Assembly (NCBI GenBank): GCA_937139475.1
Contig: CAKZQF010000206.1
Coordinates: forward strand, 1 to 43,552
Origin: an uncultured Gammaproteobacteria bacterium
GTDB taxonomy: Bacteria; Pseudomonadota; Gammaproteobacteria; Enterobacterales; Psychrobiaceae
DNA: 43,552 bases
Direction of reading: 5' to 3'
The notes beneath the pieces were generated by a model that worked only from the letters and a program-made list of their open reading frames with translations, made no database searches and was not told the DNA's origin. Of the stretch, positions 1 to 8,265 are shown piece by piece (positions within the stretch are counted from its first letter, which is position 1; each line of letters starts with the position of its first letter). Made by a program: the position numbers and the translations under genes.

Positions 1-946
1 TGTAATTCAACTTACGGCGCATGCTGTCCAGCTGGTAGCAGCGTTCGATGTTCTTGGTGAAGGTCAGGAAGATGCCACGCTCGGAGAATTCATCCGAACC
101 AATGGGCTGCGTGCGGCCAAAGGTCTGGCCATCCAGATACTTCTGCAGGGCGTTCTTTTCCGTCGGCTCTTCCACACGGGCAAACAGCTTTTTGTTTTCG
201 TGGAAAATCAAGTCATCGCCAATCAGCGCACGCAGATCACCCCGACGGCGGTGCAAACGATGAATAAAGCGTTGACGCAGGTGGAAGACCATTTCATCCA
301 GTGTCAGGAAGTCACCACGGTTACCATCACCATCCCGACCGAGTCGAATGGGGTCAATGGTGTAACCCAGCGGGTCGTTCGGGTCTTCTATGATGCCAAC
401 GACCTGATCCGGTGCGACATCAATCATGTATTGAATCCAGCCTGGGTGAATATCTTGCAGACGGTCAAACTCATCAGGGTCGGTGGTTGCTGAATGGAAT
501 TGGCCATTCCAACCGATGCGCAAAATATCCGTGGCATTGGTATGCGTTACGATATTGCGGTATTCGTTGTAGATATCACCGTTTTGCGTGACCCCTCGCC
601 ATTCATCCACTTTTAACCAGGAGATGACAGCATCCTTTTCCACGTCAACGTTTTCAAAGTCGCGGTCGTTAAATCCAGTTGGGTCGGTGGGACGACGGCC
701 TTTAGCGGTACGCTTGGCCAGTGGCACACGGCCTTCCATGGAAATGATTTGGCCTTTCATAGTCACTTTACCGCTGACGGTAATTTGATTCAGGAAAGCA
801 TTGGACTGCTGGATTTTACGCTCAAGGTTTTGCACCGTGGTTGGCTGAACGCTGAATTCTTTGGTGGGATCGTCCGTTCCATAGACGTCACCAATCGTTT
901 CAATGACTGATTCTGTGACGTCTTCACGGCTTCTTAATTCTGGCAT
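1..946 (-). CDS. N: Major capsid protein, P2 gpN family (N-terminal part, cut by window edge)
   Basis: Reading leftward from the ATG at 946, an uninterrupted frame runs off the left edge (315 codons plus one base). It begins MPELRSREDVTESVIETIG and contains the block LDSMRRKLNY near the edge, in the style of the P2 gpN capsid family. It builds the icosahedral shell on the gpO scaffold. It lies directly downstream of the scaffold/protease gene O, as in P2. The remainder of the same protein is at the other end of the window (43276-43552). Joined, the two pieces give 1223 bases, one short of a whole number of codons, so a base is missing at the cut. The frame is open throughout, and reading frames on the other strand here are shadows. 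Confidence 0.88.
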   Translation of the reverse strand, partial: MPELRSREDVTESVIETIGDVYGTDDPTKEFSVQPTTVQNLERKIQQSNAFLNQITVSGKVTMKGQIISMEGRVPLAKRTAKGRRPTDPTGFNDRDFENVDVEKDAVISWLKVDEWRGVTQNGDIYNEYRNIVTHTNATDILRIGWNGQFHSATTDPDEFDRLQDIHPGWIQYMIDVAPDQVVGIIEDPNDPLGYTIDPIRLGRDGDGNRGDFLTLDEMVFHLRQRFIHRLHRRRGDLRALIGDDLIFHENKKLFARVEEPTEKNALQKYLDGQTFGRTQPIGSDEFSERGIFLTFTKNIERCYQLDSMRRKLNY

Positions 947-978
947 GGTATTGCTCCGCTCTTAATATAATTCGCCGA

Positions 979-1896
979 TTAGCAGTCGAATTGTTTTGTT
1001 TCAGGATCACCACCGGCGTGGTGGCGTTCGTTGGGATTGCTGCCTGCCGGTGGCGTGGCTAGTTCGATGACTTCATCTTGCTTGCCTTGTAGCTCCGTGA
1101 GGTTTTGCTGCTGAGTGTCCAGCTGTTCTTTTAGCGGGTTTACCGCTGCTTCGAGCTGTGTGGCAAATTCTGTTTTTTGATCCGCTTTTAGCTTGTCCAG
1201 CTTTTCGTCGAGCACTTCATTGAAGAGCTGCTTTAATTCATCTTTATCCATGTCTATATCCTTTGAGGAAGTCTGCTGTGTGGGGTTAGGTGCTGAAAAC
1301 GTAGCGTCCGGTGCTGCAGGTGGCGGTGTTGATGGCGCAGATCGATTAAACGCGGTTTCAGTTGCTGGATCATTCAAATCTGCTTCATCCGCTTTGCCAA
1401 ACAGTCCCCTAGCCATATCAAAGATGCTGCGATCCTTGCTGAAGTCGAGGTCGGCGATTTCCATGGAGGCGGAAAACAGACTGTCTGCTTCCAAATGCTT
1501 CATGGCGAACTCAAGGCGGTCGGTACCAAAACTGGCTGGGGAGTCGGTTACGGCCAAACCGACTTGGTAGGGCTTGCCGGTGGCTTTGAGTTGGGGTGCT
1601 ACTTCGATACTGGAGTACAGCGCTTGGCCGTTCTTCTTTAGCGACACCAGTTGAGCGCTGGGAATAATTCGGTTGTACAGTCTAACCAGTCCGTCATCGC
1701 CCTTCTCTGCTTTGACGGCAAACACATCACCCATCGCCCCGTAATAACGGATGTGTTCAAACCAGATGCGGGCGGCATAAAAGTCTGCGTTATACGCTCG
1801 CGCTGATCCCGTCAGCCATTCGGGCTTGATTTCCCGGCCATCGATGGTGGCACCTGATGTGGCGACGCAAAAATAATCAGAGATGAGTTTAGACAT
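979..1896 (-). CDS. O: Capsid scaffold and maturation protease, P2 gpO-like
   Basis: A 305-residue protein if started at the ATG at 1896. The frame is open to 1950, but from 1896 the conserved P2-type start appears and D19 (IDGRE) and H48 (WFEHIR) fall at the positions reported for the P2 gpO Asp-His-Ser protease; the serine is probably in YSSIEV (about residue 95-96). The N-terminal half is the protease domain. After a P/T/A-rich linker (about residues 180-205) a charged, coiled-coil-prone scaffold domain (KDELKQLFNEVLDEKLDKL) follows, and the tail is hydrophilic. It is expected to template capsid assembly and cleave N, L and itself. It is divergent from P and immediately upstream of N. Confidence 0.85.
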   Translation of the reverse strand: MSKLISDYFCVATSGATIDGREIKPEWLTGSARAYNADFYAARIWFEHIRYYGAMGDVFAVKAEKGDDGLVRLYNRIIPSAQLVSLKKNGQALYSSIEVAPQLKATGKPYQVGLAVTDSPASFGTDRLEFAMKHLEADSLFSASMEIADLDFSKDRSIFDMARGLFGKADEADLNDPATETAFNRSAPSTPPPAAPDATFSAPNPTQQTSSKDIDMDKDELKQLFNEVLDEKLDKLKADQKTEFATQLEAAVNPLKEQLDTQQQNLTELQGKQDEVIELATPPAGSNPNERHHAGGDPETKQFDC

Positions 1897-2025
1897 AATG
1901 TTCAGCAACCTTTTTCTGGCATCTTGGGTAATGCGGGTGCTGATTGCCACGCTCTAAGCTTAGCTGACTCCCTGTACTAATCAACCGCTAAGGCATTGTG
2001 CGCGGGGCATCCCGACAATGGCGGG
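1897..2025. promoter_or_regulatory. Divergent late promoter region between O and P
   Basis: About 130 bases separate the divergent starts of O and P and must hold two promoters. A perfect palindrome CTAAGCTTAG lies at about 1955-1964. An inverted repeat CATCCCG (2008-2014) / CGGGATG (2022-2028) overlaps the proposed P start codon and could hide it in a hairpin. I do not see good sigma70 boxes, which fits activator-dependent late promoters of P2 type; that last point is inference. Confidence 0.4.
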
Positions 2026-3978
2026 ATGATTGAAGCCACTAAAAAACGCGGACTCGCGAGAACGATGTATTTGCACTTAGGCTACTCGCTGACAGAAGTC
2101 GCGGAGTTGCTGGAAGTGCCTTATTCAACGGTGTCGTCGTGGAAGCGTCGTGGCGAGTGGGATGAGTTACCGGCCTTTAAGCGTTTGGAGGATGCTTACG
2201 ATGCCAGGCTTCGTGTGTTGATCATGAAGCCTGACAAGTCAGTGGAGGATCTGCGCGAGATCGAGATTCTCGGACGGGAGCAACGCAAGAACGAGTTGCA
2301 CGTTAAACGCTTGGAAAATTACCAAGGTGGTAAAAAGGACAAGGATTACAACCCGAAACTGACTAAACGGGGCCGCAAAACACACGCGAAAAATAATTAC
2401 CTGAGCACCGAACAGGTTGAGCAATTAAAAACGGCGTTCCTTGAGCGTTTATATCCCCATCAGCAGACGTGGTACGAGAACCTTCACCATCGTATCCGCA
2501 ATATTATGAAATCTCGCCAGATTGGTGCTACGGACTATTTTAGTCATGAGGCATTGATTGATGGGATCTTGCATGGCCGGAATAAGAACTTCTTGTCGGC
2601 CAGTCGCGCACAGGCTTTGTTGTTCCGTTCGTATATCGTGGCCTTTGTGTATCGAATTACGGGAGTCGAGTTAAAAGGTGGCACGGCTGAACAAGCCATG
2701 ACGATCCGCACGGATGATCACCCGAATACGGAATTTCGCTTTCTCTCCACCAATAGCAACAGTGCTCAAGGCCCTCACGGTGATGTGATCATCGATGAGT
2801 ACTTTTGGATCCAAAACTTTACCAAGTTGCGCCGTGTTGCTTCGGCGATGGCGACACAGAAACAGTATCGCCTGGTCTATATTTCGACGCCTTCAACCGT
2901 CAACCATCAGGCGTATCCGTTCTGGTCGGGTGAGTCGTTTAATAAGGGTCGTAAGAAAACGGATCACATTACGTTGGATATTTCGCATGCGGCGCTGAAA
3001 GATGGTCGCTTGTGTGAGGATAACCAGTGGCGGCAGATTGTCACGCTGTCGGATGCCTGCAAGCGGGGCTTTGATCTTTCTGATGAGGACATGCTGAAGG
3101 CGGAGTATTCAGCTGATGAATACCGCAACCTGTTTGAATGTGACTTTATTGATGATTCTCAGGCGGTGTTTAAGTTTGAAGCGCTCACCAAGTGCATGGT
3201 CGATACCTTAGAAATTAACGAGAAAACCGAAGTTAGAAAGCGCTGGCTGGATTGGAATCCTGATCAAACCGACCGACCGTTTGGCAATATGCCGGTATGG
3301 GTCGGTTATGACCCCAGTCGAACCACCGATGCGGCGGCGATTGTTATCCTGGCACCGCCCTTGAAACCGGGTGGCAAGTTCCGCGTTCTCGAGCGCAAAC
3401 GTATCTATGGGGCTTCATTCCGTGCGCAGGCAGATATTCTCAGGAATGTGTGTGAGCGTTATAACGTGACGGAAATGGCCATGGATGTGACGGGCATGGG
3501 CTTGGGTGTGTTTGAGCTGATCACGCAAGGTGATGAGCATAATGATCCGGTGTTTATTCGTTGTAAGCCGATTCATTACTCTGCAGAGAGTAAGACCGAG
3601 CTGGTCACTAAGGGCGTGGATGTGGTGGAAAGCAAACGTCTGGAGTTTGATTCCTCGGCGACGGACTTGGTGAAGTCGTTTATGGCGATCTACCGCACCA
3701 GTACTGATAACGGCACGGTGACTTATAAAGCCAACCGCGATGCGGATACCGGTCACGCTGATGAGGCGTTTGCTCTACTCCATGCCCTTTCCTTTGAACC
3801 ACTGAATAATCGACGCCGCAAGATGACGGTGCGGGTGTCTAACCGTAACAAGAAAAAGCGCAAGCCAAACACCGGTGACGGTTACTACGGCAATAATGAC
3901 AATGTGGTGTTGTTACGACCGGCACCTCACACTAACCATGAGAAAATAAATGATGACCGATACCGAATCGCAGCCTGA
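2026..3978 (+). CDS. P: Terminase large subunit (ATPase/nuclease), P2 gpP-like
   Basis: 650 residues from the ATG at 2026; upstream in-frame codons only offer a TTG at 1996. An N-terminal helix-turn-helix (about residues 20-45, ending VSSWKRRGEW) should recognise DNA or the small subunit. The ATPase core has a Walker A-like KSRQIGAT (162-169) after the adenine-binding PHQQTWY, and a Walker B VIIDE (254-258). The C-terminal RNase H-like nuclease starts around VGYDPSRTTDAAA. The protein drives DNA into the prohead and cuts at cos. It overlaps Q by 29 bases, so translation is coupled. A shortened relative of its ATPase part is encoded at 23711-24313. Confidence 0.92.
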   Translation: MIEATKKRGLARTMYLHLGYSLTEVAELLEVPYSTVSSWKRRGEWDELPAFKRLEDAYDARLRVLIMKPDKSVEDLREIEILGREQRKNELHVKRLENYQGGKKDKDYNPKLTKRGRKTHAKNNYLSTEQVEQLKTAFLERLYPHQQTWYENLHHRIRNIMKSRQIGATDYFSHEALIDGILHGRNKNFLSASRAQALLFRSYIVAFVYRITGVELKGGTAEQAMTIRTDDHPNTEFRFLSTNSNSAQGPHGDVIIDEYFWIQNFTKLRRVASAMATQKQYRLVYISTPSTVNHQAYPFWSGESFNKGRKKTDHITLDISHAALKDGRLCEDNQWRQIVTLSDACKRGFDLSDEDMLKAEYSADEYRNLFECDFIDDSQAVFKFEALTKCMVDTLEINEKTEVRKRWLDWNPDQTDRPFGNMPVWVGYDPSRTTDAAAIVILAPPLKPGGKFRVLERKRIYGASFRAQADILRNVCERYNVTEMAMDVTGMGLGVFELITQGDEHNDPVFIRCKPIHYSAESKTELVTKGVDVVESKRLEFDSSATDLVKSFMAIYRTSTDNGTVTYKANRDADTGHADEAFALLHALSFEPLNNRRRKMTVRVSNRNKKKRKPNTGDGYYGNNDNVVLLRPAPHTNHEKINDDRYRIAA

Positions 3979-4963
3979 CGACAAGATTAAAGCCTATGCT
4001 ATTTTTCCTAATCAACGACGCATGAGCTGGTTGAATGGATCGCGCTGCTACTGGAATGGCCATTATTACGAAACACCGGTGCCGCGCATGGAACTGGCCC
4101 GATCATTGGATGTAATGCCACACCATGATTCCGCGATGGAGGCGAAGATTAATGTATTGATGTCGACAGTTGAGCCAACGAATGAGAAAAAACTCTCTGC
4201 AGAGGCTATCGAACGGATGGCATGGGATTACCTGATCTACGGGGACTACTTTACCGTCGCTCACCGTAATAAGCTGGGTGGGCTGAGTCATTATGAGCAC
4301 TTGCCTAGCTTGCATACTCGCCGTGCTAAGCGCAATTTTGTGCTGCTGGATAATGGTTTGGTGGATAGTAAGTACAAGATTGAGGACGTGTTGCACTCGA
4401 TTCGTTATGACGGCAGGCAGGATATGTATGGCCGTCCGGGTTATATGGCGGCTCTGTTGTCTATTTTCCTTGGGCAGGCTTCTACTAAGTTTCGATATCA
4501 CTATGTGAAGAACCGCAGTAATACGGGCTTTTTGATGTATCTCGCTGGAGCTATCGATAATGAAGTAATTGAGGAGATCGAGGATGCGCTGGCTGGTGGA
4601 GAAGATGAACAGTTTGGAAATGTGGTGATTCATGACCCGGGAGCTAACTCTGGCGCTAACACTGGCGAAAAGATTAAGCTGATTCCGATTTCTGACAGTA
4701 AGAATAAAGATGATTTTGAACAGGTGCAGCAGGTGACGCTGGAAACGGTGCTGGCAGCGCATCGATGGCCACCGCAGTTAATGGGGATAGTGCCTAAGAA
4801 TGCGAGTGGTTTTGGGAGTGTGACGGATGCGGCACAGGTGGCGTTTGTGAATGAGATTTTGCCGCTGCATCGGAAGTTGGCGGGGATTAATCGGCATGCC
4901 GGGCAGAAGTTGATTCGGTTTAAGGGGTATGATTTGGGGGTTGGGGGTAAGGCTGAGGGGTAG
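3950..4963 (+). CDS. Q: Portal protein, P2 gpQ-like
   Basis: 337 residues, the usual size of P2-type portals. It contains the family-like stretches FPNQRRMSWLNG, DYFTVAHRNKLGG and MGIVPKNASGFGSV, the last close to the conserved C-terminal block of phage PBSX/P2 portals. It forms the ring at the capsid vertex through which DNA passes and to which the tail joins. It starts inside the 3' end of P (tandem ATGATG at 3950). The 3' end is unusually G-rich (GGGG and TTGGGGG runs at 4923-4960). It is the last gene of the P-Q unit; a long hairpin region follows. Confidence 0.9.
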   Translation: MMTDTESQPDDKIKAYAIFPNQRRMSWLNGSRCYWNGHYYETPVPRMELARSLDVMPHHDSAMEAKINVLMSTVEPTNEKKLSAEAIERMAWDYLIYGDYFTVAHRNKLGGLSHYEHLPSLHTRRAKRNFVLLDNGLVDSKYKIEDVLHSIRYDGRQDMYGRPGYMAALLSIFLGQASTKFRYHYVKNRSNTGFLMYLAGAIDNEVIEEIEDALAGGEDEQFGNVVIHDPGANSGANTGEKIKLIPISDSKNKDDFEQVQQVTLETVLAAHRWPPQLMGIVPKNASGFGSVTDAAQVAFVNEILPLHRKLAGINRHAGQKLIRFKGYDLGVGGKAEG

Positions 4964-4972
4964 TACCGTTTC

Positions 4973-5086
4973 GGGTATTGGAGTATTCAACAGCCTTCGA
5001 CTCGCAAGCTCGTAAGGCGGCCTTTTGAATGATCCAATACCCTAGTCAATAAGTTCCCACTTCCCTCAATATATGTATATGACTAG
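4973..5086. other. Long imperfect hairpin plus second inverted repeat after Q
   Basis: GGGTATTGG (4973-4981), ATTCAA (4985-4990) and GCCTT (4993-4997) pair in order with AAGGC (5014-5018), TTGAAT (5025-5030) and CCAATACCC (5034-5042), giving a nested stem of about 70 bases. A second repeat CTAGTCA (5042-5048) / TGACTAG (5080-5086) follows directly. It could simply terminate the P-Q transcript, though no T-run follows. In P2 the cohesive-end site lies just beyond the 3' end of Q, so this is also where a packaging site would be expected. Neither role is proven by the sequence. Confidence 0.5.
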
Positions 5087-5126
5087 GCAAGCCCTGCGTT
5101 AATGTCCTAGTTAGAATATTTGAGAT

Positions 5127-5933
5127 TTATCTTGGAAAAAGCCTTCCAGTTATTTTCTTCGTAAGTAATAACGGTTTTCCAGAAATTGGGAATATTGTCC
5201 TATTATTATTCTTTTCAAAGTAAAAGTATTTTATACCGTTTCTAGTCTTATATTTATACTCTATTAGTTCTCCATAACAACCATATTCACGTGAAAAATT
5301 GTCGGTTGGTTTACAACGTAACCAGTAATTTTTTACTTTAGACCCAACGTACCACTTGGATTTATCACCGGTGTAAAGTTTATATGCAGACCAATAATTT
5401 CCCTTGGCATCTTTTAAAGCATAATACCCTCTTTCCGTTACTGCCTTATATACATCTGGTAAATAATCAGTTATGAGTTCAGGGTACCCATTTTCATCTC
5501 GGACCCATCTATAATCATATGCACTAATTTCTGTCATATACCTCATACGACTCATTTGCCCAGACCTTGAAAGACTAAACTTTGCTCCGTCGTATGCAAT
5601 CATTCCCCCCACTATTGAACCTAATTCATCAAGTGTGGAATATGATGTAACCATGCCAGCTCTAATACTGGGAGAGCTATAATAATAGCTAACACGAGTA
5701 TTATCGTGATCTTTCGTTGTAAATTGTAATGCACACCATACACTTCCAGTAACGGTTAAATCGGCCTTTTTGAAGCATTCTCTACCTTGGTCATGTAGAT
5801 AAGTATGAGTTGATTTTAATTGTCTAGTTATTGGGGCATGATGTTCTAAATGTGGTTCCTTAGCTTGAATTGATCCAGTTACGGTCAATAAAAAAACTAT
5901 CACAAATATTTTTTTTATATTCTTTAGTCTCAT
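5127..5933 (-). CDS. Secreted hypothetical protein, AT-rich moron
   Basis: 268 residues beginning MRLKNIKKIFVIVFLLTVTG, a clear signal peptide with likely cleavage after SIQA. The mature part is rich in Tyr, Ser and Lys, with four or five cysteines that could form disulfides (ECFKK, VWCALQ, LRCKP, YGCYG). I recognise no domain. The gene is visibly more AT-rich than the structural genes on either side, opposes Q and has its own flanking AT-rich spacers, the usual look of a recently acquired lysogenic-conversion gene between two late blocks. A periplasmic or secreted location is inferred from the leader. Confidence 0.75.
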   Translation of the reverse strand: MRLKNIKKIFVIVFLLTVTGSIQAKEPHLEHHAPITRQLKSTHTYLHDQGRECFKKADLTVTGSVWCALQFTTKDHDNTRVSYYYSSPSIRAGMVTSYSTLDELGSIVGGMIAYDGAKFSLSRSGQMSRMRYMTEISAYDYRWVRDENGYPELITDYLPDVYKAVTERGYYALKDAKGNYWSAYKLYTGDKSKWYVGSKVKNYWLRCKPTDNFSREYGCYGELIEYKYKTRNGIKYFYFEKNNNRTIFPISGKPLLLTKKITGRLFPR

Positions 5934-6034
5934 TTTATCCTCGATACTAAAAAGTCTGGGTAGTTATCTCAATAGCCTATAAAACATCATACTTGATGAA
6001 TAATAAGACAGTCAATTGTTTATTAATCTATCAT

Positions 6035-7018
6035 TCAGGCATAAACATCAAGCAACACAAATCCCAATTTCCCTAGTGTTCCAACCTGATCATCACTACT
6101 CAACGTCGTATCAGCCAATAAAAACTGCCCTTCAATCTCCAAACTCGGACACTTGAGGTTCACCAATAGATTCGGCTGCCAGATTTTACCTTCCGCGTAT
6201 TCCCAGCCTTGCACGACGAGGCTGGCTCGGGTGGCTTTGGCTTGGCGCAGTTTCATTTCGTATTCCGCGCGGTTCTGGTTGCTGCTGGCCTCATTGCTTT
6301 TTTCTGCCCGGACAATGAGTACCCGCCCTGCTCGGATGTCGGGATCGGTGGCGGTGGCTTGGTTGCGGTGACTGCTGCCTGCTTGGGATTTGCTGATGTA
6401 TTGGTGGTAGAGGTCGTCGTCGTTGTGGTCGGCGGTGCCACTGAGGATATTGACGCCTTCTTCGAGCGTGATGCCGATGTCGATGGGGCTGGGTCGGTTG
6501 ATTTGCAGGGTGCCATCGCCAAGGGTGTAGATGAGCAGGCCGCGTTGTTTGGCGTGGGATTCGAGGCATTGGAAGATGGTTTCGCCATCGTTGACGGCGA
6601 ATTTATCGAACTTTGCACCGGGCTGTGGGCAGTTGACGGGGATATTGAAGGGTGCACAAAGGATGTCGGCGGCTTCTTTTAGCGTGACGTTGTGTAGTTC
6701 CTGGTTGGGCACGATGGCACTGGCATCGACTAGATCGCCGGTGATGTCTCTGCCGCTGAGGGTGATTTTATGGGTGTTGTTGCCAAATGAGGGTTTGCGA
6801 CGACCGACGAATCCGTTGATGACGGGGGTGTCGCCGATGAGTATTCGGCATCGGGCTCCTTTGGCGATGGGTTGGTTGTTGAGGTCGGTGGCTCGTTCGT
6901 CGCTAACGGTGAGTTCGAAGGTATTGGCGGCTTGTTCCAGGGACTGGCGTATGGTGACGTTTTCCCAACCTTGGTAAATAGCGCCTGAGGTCTGCAGACG
7001 CACTTGGGATTGACTCAT
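6035..7018 (-). CDS. Baseplate hub protein, Mu gp44/gpP-like
   Basis: 327 residues starting MSQSQVRLQTSGAIYQGWEN. The pattern (an N-terminal beta domain with TIRQSLEQAANTFELTVSD, then GDTPVINGFV, then DITGDLVDASAI) is that of Mu gpP/gp44 and P2 gpD type tail hub proteins, which form a trimeric cup beneath the tube. It is the last gene of the leftward tail operon (17478 to 6035). Downstream lies an AT-rich spacer before the secreted-protein gene. Confidence 0.82.
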   Translation of the reverse strand: MSQSQVRLQTSGAIYQGWENVTIRQSLEQAANTFELTVSDERATDLNNQPIAKGARCRILIGDTPVINGFVGRRKPSFGNNTHKITLSGRDITGDLVDASAIVPNQELHNVTLKEAADILCAPFNIPVNCPQPGAKFDKFAVNDGETIFQCLESHAKQRGLLIYTLGDGTLQINRPSPIDIGITLEEGVNILSGTADHNDDDLYHQYISKSQAGSSHRNQATATDPDIRAGRVLIVRAEKSNEASSNQNRAEYEMKLRQAKATRASLVVQGWEYAEGKIWQPNLLVNLKCPSLEIEGQFLLADTTLSSDDQVGTLGKLGFVLLDVYA

Positions 7019-7024
7019 TTCAGA

Positions 7025-7117
7025 TTAAACCCTTGGCTTGCCTTTTGGGCCTGGGTAAGGGCCAAATTTATCTAACGCCCTCATTGTATAATTTTGAAGA
7101 TCATTAGGTTGATTCAT
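7025..7117 (-). CDS. Small hypothetical protein (30 aa) between hub and gpN-like genes
   Basis: A short frame ATG 7117 to TAA 7025, ending RALDKFGPYPGPKGKPRV. It is preceded by a good AAAAGGA Shine-Dalgarno about 7 bases before the ATG, and it fills the 111-base gap between two otherwise tightly packed tail genes. No function can be assigned. It may be a real tail accessory peptide or a leader that couples translation of the hub gene, whose ATG lies 7 bases after this stop. Confidence 0.45.
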   Translation of the reverse strand: MNQPNDLQNYTMRALDKFGPYPGPKGKPRV

Positions 7118-7129
7118 AGTGTTTTCCTT

Positions 7130-7732
7130 TTACTCGGTTGTTAAATATTCAATGCTCCCAGAACAAAATCCCGGATGCGCAAGTTGATTTTGTTTGACGA
7201 TTTCGTCGACTCGTTCGGCGTCTTGGAATAAGCGATGTGCGATGACGACGGCAGGCAGTTCTTGGGTAATTTGCACATGCTTGATCACTGGCAGAATCAT
7301 TTGTTGCTGCTGGATCGCATTAGCAATTTTGACGCGCAGATCGTTCCAGAGTGACAGTTCGACAGAGGTATAGGTGTCGCGTAGGGGTTGGTATTCCACC
7401 ACGGTGGTGATGAGGTCATTCATCAGTTGCTTAGCTAATTGCGCTTGTTGATAGCTATTGAAGGGCTGCAGCGCGACGCGAACACAGACCTGTGCCGCAT
7501 GTTGTTGCAGTGCCAGTAATAAGATGTGAGGTGGCTCAACCGTTTGTGCCAGTGTCGCTAAGATCTGAGCCTGAGTCCCCTTAGCGCGTTCTAACAAGCT
7601 GATCAGGTTGCCGGTGTAAGCATTCGCGGTCTGTGTCCAATCACTAGGAAGATCAGGCAGTACTTGACTGAGTTCTGCAGTGACATAGCCGCTGATGGTT
7701 GCTGCTGCTGCGTTGCCTAGTGGTGTGTTCAT
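7130..7732 (-). CDS. C-terminal part of a split Mu gpN-like (DNA circularisation/baseplate) protein
   Basis: 200 residues, mostly helical, with the conserved-looking end AHRLFQDAERVDEIVKQN and HPGFCSGSIEYL seen at the C-terminus of Mu gpN/gp43-type proteins. Its ATG overlaps the stop of the preceding gene (ATGA at 7729-7732), so the two are translationally coupled. In Mu-like phages one long protein covers both parts; here they are two cistrons. Mu gpN contributes to the baseplate and connects the tape-measure gene with the hub, consistent with the location. Confidence 0.7.
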   Translation of the reverse strand: MNTPLGNAAAATISGYVTAELSQVLPDLPSDWTQTANAYTGNLISLLERAKGTQAQILATLAQTVEPPHILLLALQQHAAQVCVRVALQPFNSYQQAQLAKQLMNDLITTVVEYQPLRDTYTSVELSLWNDLRVKIANAIQQQQMILPVIKHVQITQELPAVVIAHRLFQDAERVDEIVKQNQLAHPGFCSGSIEYLTTE

Positions 7733-8265
7733 AGGGTACTCACCGTATTGAGTTGTTCGGCGATTTCAAAATCTGCTGAGCTGCGTTCGCTGCGCATGGT
7801 GGTTAGGTCTGCAGCGAAGTTGGCGTTGATCTGTTGGTTTAGGGTGCGGAGTCCCGCCACGAGGTCACTATTGGCGTTGCCTTCAGTGCTGGGGTATCGC
7901 TTGGCACTGGCTTGGATGAATTTAAGGTTAAACCGGGCGATGCCGCCTTGTGAGGTGGTATCTGTGCGTTGCCAGGTCAGGAGTTGTACTTGTTGGGTTC
8001 CGGAGAGCGGCAGTGTGAGTGCGCCTGGTCCTTTTTGGTCGAGCTGTTGTTCGAAGGCGGTGGCCAGCAGGTCGTAGTTGCTTCCCAAAAAGTATGCGTT
8101 GACGGTGAATTCATTGGCTTTGAGGCCCATGTCTTCCGCATAAGGCTCATCTGCAAAGGGGTATTCGTGGGTGACAACACGGCGGCCACCCTGCCTACTT
8201 ATTTGGTCGTGGCGGAATTCTATGCCTCGGAAGCTGGCGATTTGTAAGCGGTCTGTCCAACTCAT
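7729..8265 (-). CDS. N-terminal domain of Mu gpN-like (DNA circularisation) protein
   Basis: 178 residues beginning MSWTDRLQIASFRGIEFRHD and containing GGRRVVTHEYPFADEPYAED, the hallmark N-terminal block of the DNA-circularisation/gpN family of Mu-like phages. It ends where the usual family member would continue; the continuation is the next cistron (7130-7732) in another frame with a four-base ATGA overlap. Its own ATG overlaps the end of the tape-measure gene. It is probably a baseplate-proximal protein. Confidence 0.8.
   Translation of the reverse strand: MSWTDRLQIASFRGIEFRHDQISRQGGRRVVTHEYPFADEPYAEDMGLKANEFTVNAYFLGSNYDLLATAFEQQLDQKGPGALTLPLSGTQQVQLLTWQRTDTTSQGGIARFNLKFIQASAKRYPSTEGNANSDLVAGLRTLNQQINANFAADLTTMRSERSSADFEIAEQLNTVSTL

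Noticed and set aside
3415..3756. Minus-strand frames inside terminase and portal genes
   Set aside because: These overlap well-supported genes fully and show no homology-like features.
7130..8265. Pseudogene call for the split gpN-like protein
   Set aside because: Both halves have intact starts and an ATGA coupling, so functional fission is more likely; kept as two genes with a note.
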